DNA of 64,000 nucleotides from Anoplopoma fimbria. Lineage: Eukaryota; Chordata; Actinopteri; Perciformes; Anoplopomatidae. Below are positions 57,942-64,000 of this stretch, in pieces; the stretch's first letter is position 1, and every line of letters starts with the position of its first letter. A program made the position numbers and the translations under genes. The stretch spans positions 20,827,851 to 20,891,850 of the forward strand of contig NC_072458.1 in NCBI RefSeq assembly GCF_027596085.1, given 5' to 3'. The notes beneath the pieces were generated by a model. That model did no database searches and was not told the DNA's origin. It saw only the letters and a list, made by a program, of their open reading frames with translations.

Positions 57942-58496
57942 TGTCCCGAGATGAGTCCCAATGAGCGTTGAAATAATGATCAAATGACAAATGAACTGTC
58001 CTTGCGGTATTTTATTTCTTTGCATGAAAGAGCCAGAAGTTTACAGAGTCACCGGGAGCCTGCAAAGTACTGAACTCCCGAGTCAGGCTGCTCACCCCTG
58101 TATATATGGGAGCCGGGGTGGCCAGGCTCAGTTCTGAGTTAGCATCTCCTGACAATGAATGGGTGATGGAGGGGGGTATGAAGAACAAAAGGGGTGCATG
58201 AATAGGAAGAAGACCAAAAGGTGGGTATGAGTCTCAGGTGGGGAGGAAGGACCAAGGTGTGAGAGGGCCAAAAGGTGGGGGCATGAATGACAAAGAGGTG
58301 AAGGGACATAAGGAGGGGGGGGTTTAACATCTCCACACAGTGTAACTTAACATACAGAGAGACGAGGTTCTCGACCTTTAGAGTACACATCATAGTACAT
58401 TTCATTCAAAACCTTTACACTATATACTTCCAACATACACTAATATCATTTTCCATTACACTGTCTTATCTCGGTGACCAGATCCAACCGGCGACA
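57942..58496 (-). mobile_element. Candidate solo LTR, minus strand
   Basis: On the minus strand the segment begins TGTCGCCGG and ends CGGGACA, giving TGTC...GACA termini. It holds a TATA box (CATATATACAGGGG, plus 58102-58109) and about 90 nt further an AATAAAAT signal (plus 58010-58016), followed by about 70 nt to the end. This U3-R-U5 order and spacing are those of a retroelement LTR. No primer-binding site, polypurine tract or matching target duplication was found, so a solo LTR or misjudged borders are possible. No coding part of the element is present in the window. Confidence 0.45.
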
Positions 58497-58599
58497 CAGT
58501 CCCGCTCCAGATCCAGAGCTCAAACACCGCTGCCGTGGCTCCACGTGGGGGCCTGTGGCTCTTGGCAAGGGGATGCACTTCCATTCAGGTCAACAGCAC
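58497..58599. other. Flank of the candidate LTR
   Basis: GC-balanced, no polypurine tract next to the LTR border. Confidence 0.4.
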
Positions 58600-58870
58600 C
58601 AGCTCTGTACTATCTGACAAGTGAAAACACAATGAGACCATTAGTGTTGTAGGCTCGTAGCCCGGTCCCAGCCGGCTCAGGTCTACCTGTGCCAGCTCCA
58701 GGCCAGAGGGCTTGTCTCCTCCAGATTAATGATCCCTGGTGCTGCGCAGAGTAGGCCACTCCTTGAGTGTGAAATACGCCTCATCTGCCTGGCTGGAGCT
58801 CTGATTTATTCCTGCCTGCATGCTTGCACCTCGACGTCTGCAGGGGGGTTTGTCTTTGTTTAGCAGTCTG
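58600..58870. promoter_or_regulatory. Candidate conserved non-coding block
   Basis: Unique, GC-balanced DNA with CTCCAGATTAATGATCC (homeodomain core) and CAGCTCCAGG. Enhancer-like by composition only. Confidence 0.22.
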
Positions 58871-59689
58871 TGCGAGTGTACGCATGTGTGTGCTTTGTTT
58901 GATTTCTTGCTGTCTTAATAATAAGTACTAAATCAAACTAATGTCTCCCAAAATCATGTTCATTTTTTGTTTTTCCAGCTCAATTAGCCGCTTGCATATT
59001 TGTTTGCATCTGAAATTGTATTTTAATAAGTAAGCAATAACGTGGTGTTAATTTGATATCACTAATTTCTGCTCTTTTTTTCCTAATCAGTACAGTATTG
59101 TGTGCTTCATATGAAATCCCTTTATTTAAAGCTAGAGTGCTAAATGACTGTAATGCAGTATTTAAACTAGAGTGCAGAACTGCTGGCAGTGAGAGTACTT
59201 AAAAATAGTTTTATATGAATCTGAATTTGAACACCGTCAAAATGATTTTGTCTAATGCCTGCAGGTGAGCTTGCCAGATATCCACCACCATTGATCCATA
59301 ACTTTTTTTTCCAATTAAATTCTTACTCATATTGCATATTGTCTTTTTTATCTGGATAATCCACTCCAGACACTTTTCTTGGAAGCTAAAGCTTGTGTCA
59401 TACTAATACTCCCGTTATTCTTATGATCTCCTATGGAGTCATTGTTTCGTCCATCTAAGTTGATAAATCTATATTCTTTCACATTTGTTTCACATATGCA
59501 GAGGTTTGTTTACACCTTCACTGAAAATAAATTGATTCCCAATCAAACTAGCTGTAAATCCAGGGCTTTTTGGAAATGCTGTTTGTTAAATGTCTCTACA
59601 AAGCATACATACTTCATAAACGACAATATTATATATATGTTTTTAAGACAGTTCTTATATAATTATGTGGCTTGAACAACACGTCATAC
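58871..59689. other. Unassigned AT-rich stretch
   Basis: CTGCAG|GTGAGC at about 59254-59263 resembles an AG|GT recursive splice site, without further support. Confidence 0.4.
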
Positions 59690-59950
59690 TGTTGGAAGTA
59701 TTTGCGTAGCGTTTTAAAACATTCTGGTTTTGGTTCTTCTTCCATTTACATGATATCACAAGCATTACTGAAATTCCTAACAGGAAATCTGACCCCCACC
59801 CTCAAACAGGACAAGGCGATAGCACAAATTAGGCCTATTATCAAAACGCCACATATTTCCACCATCACTATTAAAAAACACAAAGCTTACAAATGTATAT
59901 TCATATTTTTATATGCAGATGATATTTTACTTTCTGATGTTGTGAAATAA
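59690..59950 (+). pseudogene. Decayed L1-like reverse transcriptase fragment
   Basis: The frame reads HSGFGSSSIYMISQALL, then KAIAQIRPIIKTPHISTI, then LYADDILL with the catalytic YADD at 59912-59923 and a stop soon after. The order GFG...I..IxxLL - pLAxxIR..I.GI - LYADDxLL is that of L1-type retrotransposon reverse transcriptases. The stretch that normally holds RQGCPLSP is missing between the first two parts, indicating an internal deletion. It is a non-functional relic; the L1/Tx1 assignment is from motif memory. Confidence 0.65.
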
Positions 59951-60703
59951 ATTGGTGATTGTAAAATTAGAGAAGGAAGGGAAGACATTAAACATTTAAA
60001 ACATGAACACCGCCCTTTATCAATTTGTGTACGAATAAACGCTGAAAAATACACAATGAAAATATTAATTTCTGCTCCTCCCACTATGCACTGAACCTGA
60101 TAGTGGATTATTCTCACTCAAATCTTTACCTAAATATCACCTTCTGCTCTGTCCAACACCAAATTCCTTCAAAACGTATATATCTTACTCCTCATGTGGC
60201 ATTTATATCTTCATATTATAGAACTGTAGTGTGAGATCAAAATCAGAAAGATAAACAGGTCTCAAGAATGTACTTTCCGACTTCATGAGAGTGGTGCTTC
60301 AGAGACATATCTCACATCTCCATCAGCACTACGGCACAAGGAGATAAGTACAGTACGTTATGGACACATCTGAAATGAGGAGCTGCTCTTACTGTACAAA
60401 ATACAGAGTCATCTGAAAGGTGCTGCAGGTGTGTCTTGCAGGTTCTGGTCTCCCATGATGCATTGGCATGATCGTATGAGTGAAAGCACTCCTGTTGGTT
60501 TTAGTTTTAGTTAAATATCAAAGGTGACTTTATATATGAAAACCTGTCTTGCTCCTGATCAGTTGTAGAAGTACATGTAGTCAGAAACTGTTCTACATTT
60601 TAGAGGGAAATATTATACTTTTTATTCCACATGTCTGACAGATATACTGTAGTTATACTGGGAAATGTCACTTAAGTCTATGTCTAATGCCAGCCATATA
60701 TAA
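59951..60703. other. Unassigned stretch, perhaps more LINE decay
   Basis: AT-rich sequence after the reverse-transcriptase relic with no further recognisable motifs. No clear 3' end of the LINE was found. Confidence 0.35.
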
Positions 60704-60950
60704 AGGTGTGGGCATTTCTCTCTTAAAAGATGCATCGTGATGGGGATGTGAACCATTCTCTGTCGCTGCAGTGACAGAATATATTTTTGTATTATTTCCT
60801 CTCAGTGTGAATCTGTACTGTGTTTTGCTGTCATTTCATGCTTGTTTCATTCCTCGTTCCTCTTTCTCTCTCAGCATCTCTGTTGGTGTTTTATTCTGCA
60901 TTCTAACCATTGTATAAATGATTGTTGCTCTAGCTTCCAATATTAGCTGG
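60704..60950 (+). repeat. Dispersed repeat family G, copy 2
   Basis: AGGTGTGGGCATTTCTC, GATGCATCGTGATGGGGATG, GCAGTGACAGAATAT and TCCAATATTAGCTGGC in the same order as 24191-24335. It is followed almost directly by the LINE fragment. Confidence 0.65.
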
Positions 60951-60966
60951 CTTAATATTTAAACAA

Positions 60967-61437
60967 GGTGTTGTTCTAATCTCATTTAAATCACTTCTTA
61001 AAACACATTTTTACAGAATGGCTTTTTTTATGCTTTAATGGATATTGGTTTTACTATCTTATTTTATTTTTATATACCATTTTAATGTTTCATTTTTTTA
61101 TTATTGGTTTAACTATCTTATTTTATTTTTATATACCATTTTATCTTTATCTATTTCATTTTATTTTATTTATTTTATTCATTTTATTGATTCTCACTTG
61201 TTATTTCATTTTATTTCTTCGTTTAGTTTTATCCTATCGATTGTTTTTATTGTTTCATCTATTGTCCTGTTTTAGCTTTATCAGGGTGTAAGTCTTACCT
61301 TAATTCGTCTAAGCTTTATTTTGTTCAATTGTCTTGCTTTTGCTGCCTTGTCTGTCGAAGCACTTTGTAAACTCTGTTTTTAAAGGTGCTATATAAATAA
61401 AGTTATTATTATATTATTATTATTATTATTATTATTC
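60967..61437 (+). mobile_element. 5'-truncated L2/Rex1-like LINE 3' end
   Basis: Codons at 60967-61038 read ISFKSLLKTHFYRMAFFML-stop, the extreme C-terminus seen also at 25647-25910 (FKSNLKTHL). An AT-rich UTR follows, with GCACTTTGTAAACTC, AGGTGCTATATAAATAAAG and an (ATT)n tail to 61437. Truncation leaves only about 24 codons of coding sequence. Confidence 0.78.
61044..61143. repeat. 41-bp tandem duplication inside the LINE UTR
   Basis: 61044-61084 recurs at 61103-61143 with one mismatch (ATTGGTTTTAC against ATTGGTTTAAC), period 59 bp. Confidence 0.92.
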
Positions 61438-63119
61438 TGTTGGGATATACAGTGGCTAAAAGAGCAGAATTGACTCTTTTCTCTACTTTGCGTTTGGCGT
61501 TATTTATTGAAGAGACGGTTTTAATGTCAGATCACATGGAGTGAATTGGCGCAGACTTTACGAACTGTTTTAAACATAAGCCGGTCAGTACTGAAACATA
61601 TAAATCCTGCATAGTTCTACTGTTCTGGACAGTGACAAGGAAGGAACATCACACCGGGTGGGAGGCTCGGACAACCTGTAGGAAATCCACCAGAGACCTG
61701 GTCAGCGTAAGAAACCAAGAGCAGAAAAAACAGCATCCTGCTTACTTTGAATCTGAAGGCATCAGGATTTCACAGTGGCATGGATCGGCCTCCACTCTCC
61801 AGAGAGCCCTGGGGCCTTCTGGTCTGACAAAAGCTCCTCCACATTCACTAACTGGGAGACTGGCCAACACAATAACCATCTAAGACAGTACTGGAGATGG
61901 AAGCTGTGAAAAGACAAAACTTTTTCTTCTTTTTAAAAAGGTCAAAGATGCTAAAGCAGGTTAAACGCTCATGTTTTTTTTATTTTGGTGTGAATATGAT
62001 TTGTTTCATAGCTTTAGCAAAGCAAAAACTACTGGATATTCAAGATTCGGCCTGTGTTTTACATGAACATCACGGAGATTCATTGGCAGGTTTGACAGCA
62101 GTTCAGTAACACAGTGTATCGTTGCATTCCCACACGGTGTCAAAAGGACTGAAAAACTTCAAAATATGCTCCAGAGACGTCCAATGTTACCGTGAGAACC
62201 AGAAGAAGAAGAGCCACGATGGGAGCAGTGAACGCACGGACGAACTGCGACTGGATTTCACATATTAATATGTAAAGCTCATTACATGCTGCGCTGAGCT
62301 GAGCCGTCCTATCCTTCAAATCCTCCTCTATTTAGGAACGTTGTCACAAGTGTGTTTTCTTTAAATAGTATCATCACAAGACGATGCTACAGTCTTTTGA
62401 GTTACACGCATTGTCACCTGTTCATCCCTGCATGTGTTAAGACCATGATAAAGATGAATGTCTAATTTTTCCTAACAATAATTCTAAAAGAACCTTATTG
62501 CTGTAGTTAAACTGCAGTGAAATCAAGTAGTGTATTACATTTATAGCTGAAAATACAATATTTGAAATCAATATTTGGTCAAATGACAATGTGTTATGTG
62601 AAAGGGGCTGTTCGCAGGGACAAGCGACTATAGAATTAACCCCTGAATTGCAGGTCCTCTGAGCATCTCTCATGCAGCTCATACATTGTTTTATTATTAA
62701 GGTTGTTTCATTTTTTAAGGCCCGTAAAAGTTAGTGAATAACTGGTGAACACAGCAAAGCAGGTAGTTTGCTAATGTAGCATAGTTAGCCAAATTAAACT
62801 TCGACCCTAACAAAAATCTTTTTCAGGTGCTGTTTCGGTAAACAAGTGAAAATGTTTAATGCAGCTTTAATTAATTACTTGGTTTTGAGATTATAGATTG
62901 TACAAAACCATACATACAAAAACAGAGTTGCCGCACTAGCAAATAACTCTAAGAAGTGTGAACGAAATTTGAAATGTGTTATCTTAAAGCGATTATAGGA
63001 GAGAAAAATATCAATGAATATGCCTAAACTCATAAACTTTATCTTTTCCTATATAGTAGCTTAATTTTTTGAAGTCGGAGCTTGTGGAAGTCAAATGAAA
63101 GAGTAAAAGATAAGTGCCT
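61438..63119. other. Unassigned stretch
   Basis: The 83-codon frame at 61632-61883 is hydrophilic with no domain I recognise and no splice support. Other parts are AT-rich and unidentified. Confidence 0.4.
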
Positions 63120-63480
63120 CTCTAATTAAAATGGTATGAATGCTGTGCTTTCCTCGCTTTTGTTTTGCATCTAATCCAATTGACACCATACAAGGGAATT
63201 CCTGTAGAATCGCATTATCACCTTTTATTCCCCCAGACCTCGGCTCAGAGTCGTCAACCCCCCCCTCGTCCTCTGTAACTGCTTAGCACCCATTTAAATC
63301 AACTAGCACTGCCGAACGCCCCCCTGAAGATGGATGGCTTTGCTTATCGGCCTTTTTGTTGGCAGTTTGTCTTGGTTGTAAGCAAACAAAGGGGGAGAGC
63401 CGCGCTGCTAATGACCTTGGGTGTGAGAACGGTATTCGTGCAGGTGAATACGCTGCATGTGTGTCCTCGGCGGCGTACTA
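63120..63480. promoter_or_regulatory. Candidate conserved non-coding block
   Basis: Unique DNA with TCTAATTAAAATGG, GCATCTAATCC, CATTTAAATC, GCTTATCGGCC and GCTGCTAATGACC; AT-core and GATA-like motifs cluster in GC-balanced sequence. Enhancer-like by composition only. Confidence 0.27.
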
Positions 63481-63702
63481 TATGCATCTGACCTCCTCTT
63501 GTGGCTGCTCTCTCTCCTGCCGGGGATAAATCATGGGGATCTGTGGAAGCTAACCCCGCTGAGGTGATTCATGGAGCTGCCTCCGTGACCTTCCGTTCAG
63601 GTGCACAGCTGGGCCAGACGTGCCCATTCATTCCTGCGACTAGACAACAGCATCCCACTGCATGTTTGTGTGTCAGCGGAGCAAAGATGAAGACAGAATA
63701 CC
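63481..63702. other. Unassigned stretch
   Basis: No recognised feature before the truncated TTAA element. Confidence 0.4.
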
Positions 63703-64000
63703 TTAAACAGGCCCTATTATGCTATTTTCCGGGGGCATATTTTTATCTCAAGTTACAGTGACAACATGTTTACATGCGTTAATGCTCATAATCCTCCTTG
63801 TTTTTCTCATCATTCTGTCCTGCAGCACCTCTTCTCACCCTCTCTCTGAAACGCTCCGTTGTAGCGCTTGCTCCTCCCTCCAGAAAGCAAAGTCTGCTCT
63901 GATTGGTCAGCTAGCTCGCTCTGTTGTCAACATTCACATTTCAAAAAAGTCAAACTAGCTGGAAGGAGTTTTACGTCACTTCTGTAACATTGTGACCTCA
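63703..64000. mobile_element. TTAA-flanked inverted-repeat element, copy 2, cut by window edge
   Basis: TTAAACAGGCCCTATTATGC at the left end and GCAGCACCTCTTCTCACCC, AAAGCAAAGTCTGCTCTG and ACATTGTGACCTCA in the order of the complete copy at 20885-21375. It lacks the CTTCCTCCGGAGC stretch (about 21090) and has GGGGGCATATTTTTATCTC after the terminus instead. The right terminus lies beyond the window. Confidence 0.75.

Noticed and set aside
61632..61883. 83-codon plus open frame
   Set aside because: No recognisable domain, no splice or promoter support, and ordinary length for chance.

Overview
The window looks like intergenic or deep-intronic DNA from a ray-finned fish, most likely a percomorph-type teleost. 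This rests on the very high density of long (CA)n/(TG)n tracts (about 1.7 kb by hand tally), tRNA-headed SINEs, L2-like LINE tails ending in ATT repeats, a TTAGCTTAGC-type dispersed repeat and several short terminal-inverted-repeat elements that I recall as common in teleosts. No complete protein-coding gene, rRNA or genuine tRNA gene could be supported. Nearly every open frame is a microsatellite translation (VCVC, HTHT), lies in a repeat, or is too short to judge.

Layout. 1-5 kb: mostly unique DNA with two conserved-looking blocks near 1.9-2.4 kb and a possible 51-bp exon. 5.5-8.9 kb: a repeat nest with a decayed minus-strand retroposon-like unit split by a Tc1/mariner-like MITE, a SINE with a perfect 12-bp target duplication, and a degenerate GGTTCT/AGAACC block. 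9-20 kb: unique DNA, long CA tracts, fragments of four dispersed families and a splice-flanked open frame at 11964-12046. 20.9-21.4 kb: a complete TTAA-flanked inverted-repeat element, with a second copy running off the right edge at 63.7 kb. 24-27 kb: dispersed repeats, a 5'-truncated L2/Rex1-like LINE and the best exon candidate (26327-26438, minus). 28-31 kb: CA tracts, a 114-bp near-perfect hairpin and the strongest enhancer-like block. 34-38 kb: LINE tail, a SINE nested inside a TTAGCTTAGC repeat and several CA tracts. 41-45 kb: four TG tracts, an AT-rich palindrome-rich block and a LINE tail ending in (ATCTT)n. 46 kb: a 53-bp-arm inverted repeat enclosing a hammerhead-like core. 47-53 kb: dispersed repeats and the longest CA tract (53020-53201). 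56.6-64 kb: a complete MITE, a candidate LTR, an L1-like reverse-transcriptase relic, a LINE 3' end and the truncated TTAA element.

There is no operon or pathway here; any function would be regulatory. The elements most worth testing are the hairpin, the inverted repeat with the hammerhead-like core, the relic open frame at 6.0-6.3 kb, the splice-flanked exon candidates and the enhancer-like blocks. Family names recalled from memory are marked as such; only structural facts (terminal repeats, target duplications, motifs, internal copies) were read directly.
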